Positions 53,926 to 62,432 of a stretch of 64,000 nt of DNA are shown in pieces (positions within the stretch are counted from its first letter, which is position 1; every line of letters begins with the position of its first letter). The notes below the pieces were generated by a model, which saw nothing but the letters and a program-made list of their open reading frames with translations, had not been told where the DNA came from and made no database searches. Source of the stretch: Actinoplanes lutulentus (lineage in GTDB: Bacteria > Actinomycetota > Actinomycetes > Mycobacteriales > Micromonosporaceae); contig NZ_QLMJ01000004.1 in the NCBI RefSeq assembly GCF_003259845.1, positions 310,001 through 374,000 on the forward strand, given 5' to 3'. Made by a program: the position numbers and the translations under genes.

Positions 53926-55347
53926 GTGCTCAGTGCCGGAGATCTCCTGGACAACCGGTACCGGTTGGACGATCGCATCGCGACCGGCGGGATGGGTGAC
54001 GTCTGGCGCGGCACCGATGTAGTCCTCGGACGCACGGTCGCCGTGAAGGTGCTGCGCACCGCGATGCTCGAGGATCCGGAGTTCGCCACTCGCTTCTACG
54101 GCGAGGCCCGGATGATGGCGACGTTCCGGCACCCCGGCGTCGTCGAGGTCTACGACTACGCGAGCGACGGCGACTTCGGCGGCCAGGAGAAGGTCGCCTA
54201 TCTGGTGATGGCCTTCGTCGAGGGCGAGCCGCTGTCCAGCCGGGTGAAAGAGGGACCGATCCCGGTCACCGAGACCCTCTCGATCGTGGCGCAGGCCGCC
54301 GACGCGCTGCACGCCGCGCACCAGGCCGGCATCGTGCACCGCGACATCAAGCCCGGCAACCTGATCGTGAAACCGACCGGCGCGGTCATCCTGATCGACT
54401 TCGGCGTCGCCCGGTCGGCCGCGCTGACCAGCGTCACCGGCCTCAACGCGATCGTCGGCACGGCGCTCTACATGGCGCCCGAGCAGGTCGCCAAGGGCGA
54501 CCTCACACCAGCCACCGATGTGTACGCGCTAGGCGCCGTGGCGTACCACTGCATCGCCGGACGGCCCCCGTTCGACGGGGAGAACGCGCTCCAGGTCGCG
54601 CTGCGTCACCTGGAGGACGAGCCGCCGCCGCTGCCCGACCACGTGCCGGTCGAGGTGCGTCACCTGATCGCCAAGGCGATGGCGAAACAGCCGTCGGACC
54701 GGTTCCAGAGTGCCGCCGAGTTCGCTGAGGCCGCCTTCGCCGCCGCCGGGCCGATGGACTGGAAACGTCTGACCGGTACGGCCATGGTCGCCCCGCTCAG
54801 CCCGGCCGCGCCGACCCGCGCGGTGCCGCGTCCCCGCAACTTCCCGCCGCAGGCCCCGGTGGGCCCGCCCCCGGTGCCGTACACGGCGGCCCGGTCGTCG
54901 CAGCCGCTCGCCCAGCGCGGGCTGATGTTCGCGATCCTCGCGCTCTTCGCGATCGCCGGCACCCTCGGCGTGGTCTTCCTGCTCAACCCGACCGGCGACA
55001 AGCAGCCGACCACCTCACCCACCCAGCAGAACGAGCAGGTGGTGGAGGAGTTCCCGACGGAGGCGAGCGAGGAGGCCGAGCCGTCGACCGAGGTCACCAG
55101 CCGCCGGCCGGTGAAGCGGTCGCGCAGTGCGTCGGCGAGCCCGTCTCCGTCGCTGTCGTCCGCCTCTCCGGAGCCGAGCGAGACGACCCCGGCGACGACC
55201 GAGCCGACCACCCCGGCCACGACGACGCCGGCGACCACGACGCCGGCGACCCAGCCGACCACGACGGCGCCCACCGAGACCGAGGAACCGGAGCCGCCGG
55301 TCGCGACCACCACGACGGCCGGCGCCGGCGGGGGCACCGCACCGTAA
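53926..55347 (+). CDS. Serine/threonine protein kinase with extracellular tail
   Basis: A 473-residue Hanks-type kinase. The Gly loop is ATGGMGDV near residue 19, VAVKVL carries the ATP-binding Lys, HRDIKPGN near 138 is the catalytic loop, DFGV the metal site and APEQ the end of the activation segment. A membrane helix at about 333-354 is followed by an outer Thr/Pro/Glu-rich tail of 110 residues without PASTA domains. It starts at GTG 53926. The neighbour downstream may be its substrate or partner. Confidence 0.92.
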   Translation: MLSAGDLLDNRYRLDDRIATGGMGDVWRGTDVVLGRTVAVKVLRTAMLEDPEFATRFYGEARMMATFRHPGVVEVYDYASDGDFGGQEKVAYLVMAFVEGEPLSSRVKEGPIPVTETLSIVAQAADALHAAHQAGIVHRDIKPGNLIVKPTGAVILIDFGVARSAALTSVTGLNAIVGTALYMAPEQVAKGDLTPATDVYALGAVAYHCIAGRPPFDGENALQVALRHLEDEPPPLPDHVPVEVRHLIAKAMAKQPSDRFQSAAEFAEAAFAAAGPMDWKRLTGTAMVAPLSPAAPTRAVPRPRNFPPQAPVGPPPVPYTAARSSQPLAQRGLMFAILALFAIAGTLGVVFLLNPTGDKQPTTSPTQQNEQVVEEFPTEASEEAEPSTEVTSRRPVKRSRSASASPSPSLSSASPEPSETTPATTEPTTPATTTPATTTPATQPTTTAPTETEEPEPPVATTTTAGAGGGTAP

Positions 55348-55419
55348 TCCTCAACTCGTGAGGGCCCGCGCCGATGAGCGAGACGGTTGCAACCGTGCCG
55401 CTACCCGGAAGGTCCTCAC

Positions 55420-56019
55420 ATGACAGAAGCTCCACCGTGGGCGGTCACGCCGGAACAGGTCCAGCACGAGCAGGTCGCGCAGCCGTTCGGAGGCGTCGTT
55501 CCCCCGTACGGCTCACCGGAGAACAAGCACGGTCAGCTGCTGGTCCGGTTCCCCGGTGAGGTGCACGGCTCGGCCCGGCCGCCGGCGCCGTCCTGGCGGC
55601 CGGTGGTGGGCTGGACGTTCTTCTTCAGCGTCCTCGGCGTCGTCCCGGCGATGCGGCGCGCCGGCCGGGCCCGCAGGTACGGCCGGGAACGCGCACCGTA
55701 CTGGATCGCGTTCGGCACCACGCTGGTGATCGCTACGGCGTTCTGGTCGGCGCTGACGTACAGCGTGGCCCTGCCGGTCTATGACCACTTCGAGGAGAAG
55801 TCGCTGACCACGGCCCTGGAGGACACCATCCTCGACGACGGCCGGATCGCGAAGTCGGTCGGCGCGACCGTCTCGAACCCGCAGTGCACGCCCGAGGGCG
55901 ACCGCGGCTCCGACGGCCTGCGTACCTATGTCTGCACGTTCACGCTTGTCGCCGACGGTGAGACCACGTCGCTCTTCGTGGACGCCGACCTCAACAGCAA
56001 CTGGGAGATCAACGACTGA
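55420..56019 (+). CDS. Membrane protein with C-terminal outer domain
   Basis: A 199-residue protein. Two hydrophobic helices (about 65-80 and 95-120) are followed by an outer domain containing two Cys (PQCTPEG and YVCTFT) that may form a disulfide; it resembles DUF4333-like domains, but the match is weak. GGAAGG eight bases before the ATG supports the start. It follows the kinase gene on the same strand by 72 bases, probably one operon. Confidence 0.65.
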   Translation: MTEAPPWAVTPEQVQHEQVAQPFGGVVPPYGSPENKHGQLLVRFPGEVHGSARPPAPSWRPVVGWTFFFSVLGVVPAMRRAGRARRYGRERAPYWIAFGTTLVIATAFWSALTYSVALPVYDHFEEKSLTTALEDTILDDGRIAKSVGATVSNPQCTPEGDRGSDGLRTYVCTFTLVADGETTSLFVDADLNSNWEIND

Positions 56020-56020
56020 G

Positions 56021-56050
56021 CCATGGGGCCCGGTCACCCGGGCCCCATGG
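56021..56050 (+). terminator. Hairpin terminator
   Basis: CCATGGGGCCCGG and CCGGGCCCCATGG pair perfectly around TCAC, directly after the stop of the upstream gene and facing the convergent nucleotidase. Confidence 0.88.
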
Positions 56051-56052
56051 GA

Positions 56053-57843
56053 TCAGAACGTGATCGGCACGCCCGCGCGGACGAGCTGCCAGTTCTTGAC
56101 GTAGAAGTCGGCCGGGTTGATGGCGCCCTTGGCCTGCGCCCAGTCGATCAGGAGCTGGCGGATCTCCTGCTGCGCGTTGTAGACCTGGGTCTTCACGATG
56201 CCGGGGAAGCTGCCGCCGCCGGAGCGCCGGTAGTTGTTGACCGCCACCACGAACTGGGCGTCCGCCGCGACGTCCACGCCGGCGATCTGCAGGCGGGTGA
56301 TCCGGCTGCCGACCGGCTTGCTGATGTCGATGTCGTAATCGACGCCGGAGAAGACGTCGTAGTTGTAGTCCGGCACCGCCGGGTCGCTGATCGTCTCCGT
56401 GTTGACCGGGGCGTCCGCCGCGAGCGTCACGAAGTACTTCGCCGAGTACTCCAGGTACGCCTTCACCTCGGCGCCGGTCAGCACGACCGCTTCCAGGGTG
56501 TTGTCGTAGATGTAGAGCCCCGCGACGTCCTTGATCTTGACTTCGCCCTGCGGGAACACCGCGGTACGGCTGAACGGCGCGGCGATCGAGAGGACCGGCA
56601 GCGACGCGTACGCGGTGCCGGCCAGCGCCGCCGTGACGGTGTCGGTCTGCACCTTGTTGATGTAGTCGAGGATCGGGGTGTCCTCGTACCGGGAGGTCTC
56701 CGCGGAGAGCGTCTCGGTGGAGTTCGCGACCGGCTGGTTCACGTACGCCACGGTCTTCTCGTGCTGCTTCTTGACGACCGCGAGCACCTTCGGGTCGGCC
56801 TCGACCGTGTTGGTGTTGAGCATGACCGCGGCGCTGGTCGTGATCTTCCAGTCGCCCTTGTCCCGGACGATGTCGAAGTCCATCTTGGTGAGGCGCTGGC
56901 CCCACTTCGACGGCTCGGAGAGCAGCACCTGCTTGCCGGTCTTCAGGTTGGTGACGAACCGCTGCGGCACCTCGCGGTGCGCGTGACCGAAAAGGATCGC
57001 GTCGATGCCGGGCACCTGCTCGGCGATCAGCGCGGTCGGGTTCTCGTTGGGCAGCTCGGTGCCGTAACTCGACGTGCCGCTGTCGCCACCGTGCGCGGAG
57101 ATCAGCACGATGTCGGCGCCGCGGGCCCGCATGATCGGCACCCACTTGGCCGCCGAGGCGATCATGTCGGTGAACTCGATCTTGCCTTCGACGTTCGCCT
57201 TGTCCCAGATCGCCGAACCCGGGTTGGTGAGACCCAGGATGCCGACGCGCAGCGTCGGCGCGTGCTTGCCGAGCGAGACCTTCTTGATGATGTACGGGGT
57301 GAACGCCGGCTTACCCGTCTTCACGCTGATCGCGTTCGCGGCGAGGGCCGGGAAGCCGAGCTGGCGGATCCAGAGGTTCAGCAGCGGCAGGCCGTAGTTG
57401 AACTCGTGGTTGCCAAGCGTGACGGCGTCGTAGTGCAGAACGTTCATGGCACGGGCCATCGGGTGCTTCTCACCGGTCGAGGTGATCGGCTCCTGCTTGG
57501 CGTAGTAGGTCGCCAGCGGCGTGCCCTGAATCGTGTCGCCCGCGTCGAGGACCAGCACCGGGCCGGTCGCTTCCTTACGCAGCTTGTTCACCAGCGCGGC
57601 CAGCTTGGCGACGCCGATGTCGTTCTTCGCGCTGTCGTCGTACTCCGCGTCCTTGTAGTAATCCCAGTTGTAGACGTTACCGTGCGTGTCCGAGGTGCCG
57701 AGCACGGTGAGCCGGTAGGTCGTCGACGCGGGAGGCTTGTGGCCACCGGCCTGTGCCGCTTCCGAGACGACGAGCGGCGCGGCGACGGACGCCGCGGAGG
57801 CGGCGAGCACACTACGGCGCGATATGCCGGAGAGAGGGGTCAT
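56053..57843 (-). CDS. Exported 5'-nucleotidase / metallophosphatase
   Basis: A 596-residue secreted enzyme. The twin-arginine start SRRSVLAAS and an Ala-rich core ending in AQA point to Tat export. Metal-binding motifs are TSDTHGN, DAGDTIQG, GNHEFNYG, SAHGGD and GHAHRE. A C-terminal 5'-nucleotidase domain (NYRRSGGGSFPG) follows. It resembles 2',3'-cyclic nucleotide 2'-phosphodiesterases / 5'-nucleotidases and should release phosphate from nucleotides outside the cell. The ATG at 57843 is chosen because the signal peptide begins here. Confidence 0.9.
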   Translation of the reverse strand: MTPLSGISRRSVLAASAASVAAPLVVSEAAQAGGHKPPASTTYRLTVLGTSDTHGNVYNWDYYKDAEYDDSAKNDIGVAKLAALVNKLRKEATGPVLVLDAGDTIQGTPLATYYAKQEPITSTGEKHPMARAMNVLHYDAVTLGNHEFNYGLPLLNLWIRQLGFPALAANAISVKTGKPAFTPYIIKKVSLGKHAPTLRVGILGLTNPGSAIWDKANVEGKIEFTDMIASAAKWVPIMRARGADIVLISAHGGDSGTSSYGTELPNENPTALIAEQVPGIDAILFGHAHREVPQRFVTNLKTGKQVLLSEPSKWGQRLTKMDFDIVRDKGDWKITTSAAVMLNTNTVEADPKVLAVVKKQHEKTVAYVNQPVANSTETLSAETSRYEDTPILDYINKVQTDTVTAALAGTAYASLPVLSIAAPFSRTAVFPQGEVKIKDVAGLYIYDNTLEAVVLTGAEVKAYLEYSAKYFVTLAADAPVNTETISDPAVPDYNYDVFSGVDYDIDISKPVGSRITRLQIAGVDVAADAQFVVAVNNYRRSGGGSFPGIVKTQVYNAQQEIRQLLIDWAQAKGAINPADFYVKNWQLVRAGVPITF

Positions 57844-57902
57844 TCCCCGGACCCTAACGGCCGATAGGGTCATCGGTCGATCGGTGACACGTTGCATGGA
57901 GA

Positions 57903-59561
57903 TCAAATCTGCTCCAACGCCGGGATACCCAACAGAAACATTCCACGATGGAGCGTCCGCGCGGTGTGCCCGGCCAGCGCAAGCCGGCTCGCCCGCACCG
58001 CACCCTCCGACCGCAACACCGGACACTTCTCGTAGAAGACCGAAAACGCCGCTGCGAGCTCATGCAGATAACCGGCCAGCCGATGCGGCTCCCGCGCCTG
58101 AGCCGCACCGCGCACCGCCGGCTCCAGCCCGAGCAGAGCAAGACCAAGAGCACGCTCCGCCGGCTGCGTGATCATCACCCTCCCCGGCTCGCCGCCGGCT
58201 TTCACCGTCAAAGAGCAGATCCGTGCGTACGCGTATTGCAGGTACGGTCCGGTGTTCCCGCTGGTCGCCAGCATCCTGTCGATGTCGAAGACGTAATCAC
58301 CCCGCCGATCGCCGGACAGGTCGGCGTACTTGATCGCGGCGAGCCCGATCTCCGGCGCCGACGCCCGGTCGACCGCCTCGTCCAGCAGGTCGGCGAGCCG
58401 CAGCGTCTCCCCCGCCCGCGTCTTGAGCATCTTGCCGTCGGCGCCGAGCACCGAGCCGAACCCGATGTGCTCGGCGCTGACCGATTCTGGCAACCATCCG
58501 GCCGCCCGGGCCACGGCGAAGACCATCTGGAAGTGGGTCCGCTGCGGTGCTCCGACGACGTACAGCAGCTCGTCGGCGCCGAGGTCGCGTACCCGATGGT
58601 GGAGAGCCGCGAGGTCCGTCGCGGCGTAACCAAAACCGCCGTCGCCCTTGCGCACTATGAGCGGAACCGGCGCGCCGTCCTTGCCGGTGAAACCGGCAGG
58701 AAACGCGCAAAGCGCGCCGTCGCTCTCGACCAGCAGGCCCTTCGCGCTCAGCTCGGCCACCACCCCGGCAAGATCGTCCTGATAGCGGCTCTCCCCCGCG
58801 AAGTCCTCGGGCCCGAGCGTGACATCAAGCCGGTCATAGACGGCCAGAAATGCCTCCTCGGACCGCTGAACCAGCCGCCGCCACAACTCCCGGGTGTCCG
58901 GATCGCCGGACTGCAGCGCCACCACCCGCAGCCGCGCCCGGGTCCGGAAGCCCTCGTCAGCGTCGAACTCGGCCCGCGCAGCACGATAAAAATCGGTCAA
59001 GTCACCGAGCGAATGGTCCCCGTCCACGCCCTCTGTGGAGATCAGATGCTCGATCAGCATCCCGAACGGCGTGCCCCAGTCGCCGAGATGATTGACCCGC
59101 ACCACCTCGTGCCCCTGCCAGTCGAGGATCCGGGCCAGCGCATCCCCGATGATCGTGGACCGCAGGTGCCCGACGTGCATCTCCTTGGCGACGTTCGGCC
59201 CGGAGTAGTCGACAACGATCCGCCGCGGCGTCTTGGTTTGCGCGACACCGAGCCTGTCGTCGCCGGCGAGCGCGTCCAGCGACGCCACGATCAGATCATC
59301 AGAAACGGTCAGATTGAGAAACCCAGGCCCGGAGACGGTGACCTCGGCGAGGCCGCCGAGGTCGGCCTTCCCCGCTACTTCAGCTGCGATCTCCCGCGGC
59401 GGCTTCCCGAGGGTACGCGCAAGCCCGAGAGCCGCCCCCGACTGAAAATCCGCATGCGGCGAGGCCCTGACGGCGGGGTCGGCAGGGGCGCCGGCGACCG
59501 CTTCGAAAGCAGGCGCAAGCCGGTCGTGCAGAAGTTGTTCAAGATTCACAATCGACCCCAT
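57903..59561 (-). CDS. argS: Arginyl-tRNA synthetase
   Basis: A 552-residue class I synthetase. It has the N-terminal Arg-tRNA domain, HIGH motif HVGHLRST near residue 130, KMSK-like GKMLKTR near 370, and a C-terminal DALR anticodon domain (ARTLHRGMFLLGI). It charges tRNA-Arg. An ATG at 59561 and a GTG at 59549 are both possible starts; neither has a strong ribosome-binding site. The frame runs open to 59837, but that part shows no family sequence. Confidence 0.93.
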   Translation of the reverse strand: MGSIVNLEQLLHDRLAPAFEAVAGAPADPAVRASPHADFQSGAALGLARTLGKPPREIAAEVAGKADLGGLAEVTVSGPGFLNLTVSDDLIVASLDALAGDDRLGVAQTKTPRRIVVDYSGPNVAKEMHVGHLRSTIIGDALARILDWQGHEVVRVNHLGDWGTPFGMLIEHLISTEGVDGDHSLGDLTDFYRAARAEFDADEGFRTRARLRVVALQSGDPDTRELWRRLVQRSEEAFLAVYDRLDVTLGPEDFAGESRYQDDLAGVVAELSAKGLLVESDGALCAFPAGFTGKDGAPVPLIVRKGDGGFGYAATDLAALHHRVRDLGADELLYVVGAPQRTHFQMVFAVARAAGWLPESVSAEHIGFGSVLGADGKMLKTRAGETLRLADLLDEAVDRASAPEIGLAAIKYADLSGDRRGDYVFDIDRMLATSGNTGPYLQYAYARICSLTVKAGGEPGRVMITQPAERALGLALLGLEPAVRGAAQAREPHRLAGYLHELAAAFSVFYEKCPVLRSEGAVRASRLALAGHTARTLHRGMFLLGIPALEQI

Positions 59562-59780
59562 CACGAGAAACGAGACGGGTCGACGCGGCGCCCAAGCGCT
59601 CTCCAGCACCGGCGGGCAACGACCCGCCGGCAAAAAGGCAAACTTCAGCGGCGGCCAGGAAGAAGCCGGCGTCGCACACCAAAGCAGCACATGCGCCGAA
59701 CTATAACCACACCCCCGACCCCGTCGCCCCTCTTTTCCGCCCACCCCCATCTCGGCCCCGCCCCGCTCCGGGCGCCCACC

Positions 59781-59827
59781 GATCTTGTGAGCTTGGGCCG
59801 CCCGGGCAACCACAACCACACAAGATT
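59781..59827 (+). repeat. Dispersed palindromic repeat, copy 2
   Basis: GATCTTGTGAG at the left and CACACAAGATT at the right, with GGGCCGCCCGGGC between. It matches the ends of the copies at 22796 and 59917. It lies upstream of argS. Confidence 0.6.
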
Positions 59828-59916
59828 CGAACGCCACCTCGCCAGAGCCCCCGCTACCGGCCCACAGAACGGCGAAACTCAGGGTGCAAATTCGCTCAAG
59901 ATCCGGGGTGGTTGGC

Positions 59917-59965
59917 GGATCTTGTGACTTTCGGGTTAGTCGGGCGGCTCAGCCTCACAAGATCC
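59917..59965 (+). repeat. Dispersed palindromic repeat, copy 3
   Basis: GGATCTTGTGA at the left and TCACAAGATCC at the right, 49 bases long as in copy 1. A second, nested inverted repeat CAAGATCCG/CGGATCTTG starts at 59897, so two alternative hairpins are possible. Confidence 0.65.
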
Positions 59966-60012
59966 GGAACCGAGCAGGCCACACAGGGACAGACGGTCCG
60001 GGGCGGCGCGGG

Positions 60013-60297
60013 GCGGGGCGGGGCTCGGCGCGGCGGCGCGGGGCTCGGCGCGGCGGCGCGGGGCTCGGCGCGGCGGCACTCGGCGCGGCGGCACTCGGCG
60101 CGGCGGCACTCGGCGCGGCGGCACTCGGCGCGGCGGCACTCGGCGCGGCGGCACTCGGCGCGGCGGCACTCGGCGCGGCGGCACTCGGCGCGGCGGCACT
60201 CGGCGCGGCGGCACTCGGCGCGGCGGCACTCGACGCGGCGGCACTCGGCGCGGCGGCACTCGGCGCGGCGGCACTCGGCGCGGCGGCGCTCGGCTCC
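60013..60297 (+). repeat. Minisatellite: 18-bp then 15-bp units
   Basis: About three units of 18 bases (GCGGGGCTCGGCGCGGCG) are followed by 14 direct copies of a 15-base unit (GCACTCGGCGCGGCG), one with a base change, and a degraded last copy. Since 15 is a multiple of three, several frames on both strands stay open (Ala-Leu-Gly, Arg-His-Ser, Arg-Val-Pro-Pro), but none has a credible gene start. It lies just after the end of the MFS gene. Confidence 0.95.
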
Positions 60298-60311
60298 GTG
60301 GGGTGGGCTGG

Positions 60312-61544
60312 TTAGTGGGGGGTGTGGGCTATTCGGGTCATTTGGGGCCATAGGAGGATCAGGAAGAGGGCTGAGCCTGCGAAGGCGACCCAGAACGGGG
60401 CTGCGATGCCGTAATGGGTGGCTATCGTGCCGCCGAACGCGGAGCCGATCACCAGGCCGCCGTAGACGCAGATGGTGTTCACGCTGCCTACCCGGCCCTG
60501 CAGGTGGGAGGGGACTGCTCGCTGGCGGACCGTTGTGGAGGTGGTGCCCCAGACGAAGGCGTGGGCGCCGAAGATGAAGAAGACCGGCATCGCCACCCAC
60601 GGTGAGGTTGTCGCGGCCAGGGCCAGGTGCACCAGGGTTTCGATCGTCAGGCCGATTCGCATCAGGTTGCCCAGGCTGATGCGGGCGGTCAGCCAGCCGT
60701 ACAGGCCGGTGCCGAGGATTCCGCCCACCGCTGAGACTGTCGTGATCAGACCGAAGCCGATCGCGCCCAGGCCGAGTTGAACGCTGGCATAGAGGACCAG
60801 GACCGACCAGGCCGCGCCGAACGTCAGGTTGAAGATCAAGATCGTCAGGCAGAGGGTACGCACCGGCGGGTGGTGCAGCACCCAGCGGAAACCCTCGGCG
60901 ATGTCGCGCCACACGCTGGCCGAGCCCGGATCGGAGGGAGCGCGGCCGTGCGGGGGCAGGACCACCCGGGCTACCAGGAACATGCCGGCTATCACCAGAA
61001 CGGCCTCGGCTACCAGGGGCCAGGCTCGGCCGGCCGCGAAGACCGCTGCGCCGATCGGTGGGCCGGCAAGCTGGTTCAGGGTGATGAAGCCGGTCTGCAG
61101 GCGGGCGTTGGCGAGGCTCAGGTCGTCGCGGTGGACCAGCATCGGGGTCAGCGTGCCGGTGGTGTTGTCGGCGAAGACCTCGGCTGTGGCGATGAGGCCG
61201 AAACCGATCAGGGCGCCCTGCACTGTCAGGTGGTCGGTCGCCAGGAGGGCGACCATCGCGGCCAGAACGAGAAGGCGGACCGCGTTGGCCAGCAGGATGA
61301 TCCGGCGGCGGTCGTGGCGGTCGGACAGGACGCCGGCGAAGAGACCGCAGATCAGGGGTGGCGCCCAGGTCAGCAGGGCGGCCAGGGAGATCAGGAACGG
61401 GTCACGGGTGAGTGACGCCACCAGCAGCGGGCCGGCGGCGACCGCGATGCCGTCGCCCAGGTTGGTCGTCCAGGAGGATGCGAGCAGCCAGCGGAAACCG
61501 GTGCCGAGCCGTGCGGGCAGGAGGGTCTGGATCAGCGTGCTCAC
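60312..61544 (-). CDS. MFS transporter
   Basis: A 410-residue membrane carrier with about 12 helices. The motif-A loop GVLSDRHDRRRII between helices 2 and 3 identifies the major facilitator superfamily. Similarity of pattern suggests an exporter of the multidrug or enterobactin-exporter-like branch (MFS_3). Substrate is unknown. The GTG start at 61544 is divergent from the tyrosine phosphatase-like gene. Confidence 0.87.
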   Translation of the reverse strand: MSTLIQTLLPARLGTGFRWLLASSWTTNLGDGIAVAAGPLLVASLTRDPFLISLAALLTWAPPLICGLFAGVLSDRHDRRRIILLANAVRLLVLAAMVALLATDHLTVQGALIGFGLIATAEVFADNTTGTLTPMLVHRDDLSLANARLQTGFITLNQLAGPPIGAAVFAAGRAWPLVAEAVLVIAGMFLVARVVLPPHGRAPSDPGSASVWRDIAEGFRWVLHHPPVRTLCLTILIFNLTFGAAWSVLVLYASVQLGLGAIGFGLITTVSAVGGILGTGLYGWLTARISLGNLMRIGLTIETLVHLALAATTSPWVAMPVFFIFGAHAFVWGTTSTTVRQRAVPSHLQGRVGSVNTICVYGGLVIGSAFGGTIATHYGIAAPFWVAFAGSALFLILLWPQMTRIAHTPH

Positions 61545-61589
61545 AAGGGGTGCACCCTACGTGCCCGCAGCGCTGGATACGATCGAATA

Positions 61590-62018
61590 ATGACCGTCGC
61601 CTGGGAGCCGACCGGCGCCGGCGTGATCCGGCTGCCGTCGGGGCGGCTGATCCGGGGCCGGGGCCTGCGGGATCCGATGCCGTCCGGGCATCCGCCGCAG
61701 TTCGGGGTCTATCTGCTCGGCTCGGCGCCGCCCGAGTTCGGCTGGACCGCCGAGTGGGTGCGGTGGCCCGACTTCTGGTTGCCGCGCGATCTCGCGTACG
61801 CACGAAGGGTCTTGATCGAAGCCCTGCGCCGCAGTGAGGGTGAGCGGGTCGAAGTGGCTTGCGGCGGAGGCCGCGGCCGGACCGGGACCGCGCTGGCCTG
61901 CCTCGCCGTCCTGGACGGTGTCGCGCCGGGCGAGGCGGTCGGGTTCGTGCGGCGGAATTATCATCCGCGGGCGGTGGAGACGCCCTGGCAGCGGCGACTG
62001 GTCGAGCGCTTCGCCTGA
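61590..62018 (+). CDS. Protein-tyrosine phosphatase-like protein
   Basis: A 142-residue protein with the phosphatase loop ACGGGRGRTGTA, which fits C-x5-R (Cys then Arg six residues later). The upstream WVRWPDFWLPRD segment corresponds to the WPD-type acid loop. It is shorter than eukaryote-type phosphatases and typical of small actinomycete proteins. TACGAT lies six to seven bases before the ATG, suggesting leaderless mRNA. It ends where the reverse-strand gene ends. Confidence 0.8.
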   Translation: MTVAWEPTGAGVIRLPSGRLIRGRGLRDPMPSGHPPQFGVYLLGSAPPEFGWTAEWVRWPDFWLPRDLAYARRVLIEALRRSEGERVEVACGGGRGRTGTALACLAVLDGVAPGEAVGFVRRNYHPRAVETPWQRRLVERFA

Positions 62019-62432
62019 TCAATCCTTGTCGGCCGCGCCGGTCTCGCCACCCGGTCCAGCGACGGTCGATGCGGCAGCGGCAGCGGCCGCATCGGCGGCG
62101 CGGGCCGATCGCAGCTCCGCCGCCAGGCGAACGGTCTCCTGGTATGAGCGCCAGGCCAGCCAGACGCCGGCCGCCGCGAGCGCCGCGGCGGTGACGCCGG
62201 CCAGCTGGTCGGCGAGTGCCGGACCGAGCGCGGCCACCGCCATGATCAGTGCCAGCACCGAGAGCAGGACCAGGCCGCCGGTGCGGATCCACTTGTTCGA
62301 CAGGCTGCCGGCGCTGGTGGCCGGATCCTTGCCGCGCGCACGCAGCACGAGGTAGACGACCCCCTCGACCAGCAGGATCACGCCGGTTACGAAGATCGGG
62401 ATCTGCCACGCCTGCAGTCCGGAATCGATCAT
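62019..62432 (-). CDS. Small membrane protein
   Basis: A 137-residue protein with three hydrophobic helices (about 10-30, 50-72 and 78-95) and an Ala-rich cytoplasmic tail with coiled-coil character. It overlaps the end of the solute-binding protein gene by ATGA, so it is probably its partner. No family is recognised. Confidence 0.65.
   Translation of the reverse strand: MIDSGLQAWQIPIFVTGVILLVEGVVYLVLRARGKDPATSAGSLSNKWIRTGGLVLLSVLALIMAVAALGPALADQLAGVTAAALAAAGVWLAWRSYQETVRLAAELRSARAADAAAAAAASTVAGPGGETGAADKD

Noticed and set aside
59884..60912. Long Ala/Leu/Gly, Arg/His/Ser and Arg/Val/Pro reading frames on both strands
   Set aside because: They come from the 15-base minisatellite, which keeps frames open, and they lack ribosome-binding sites or family sequence.
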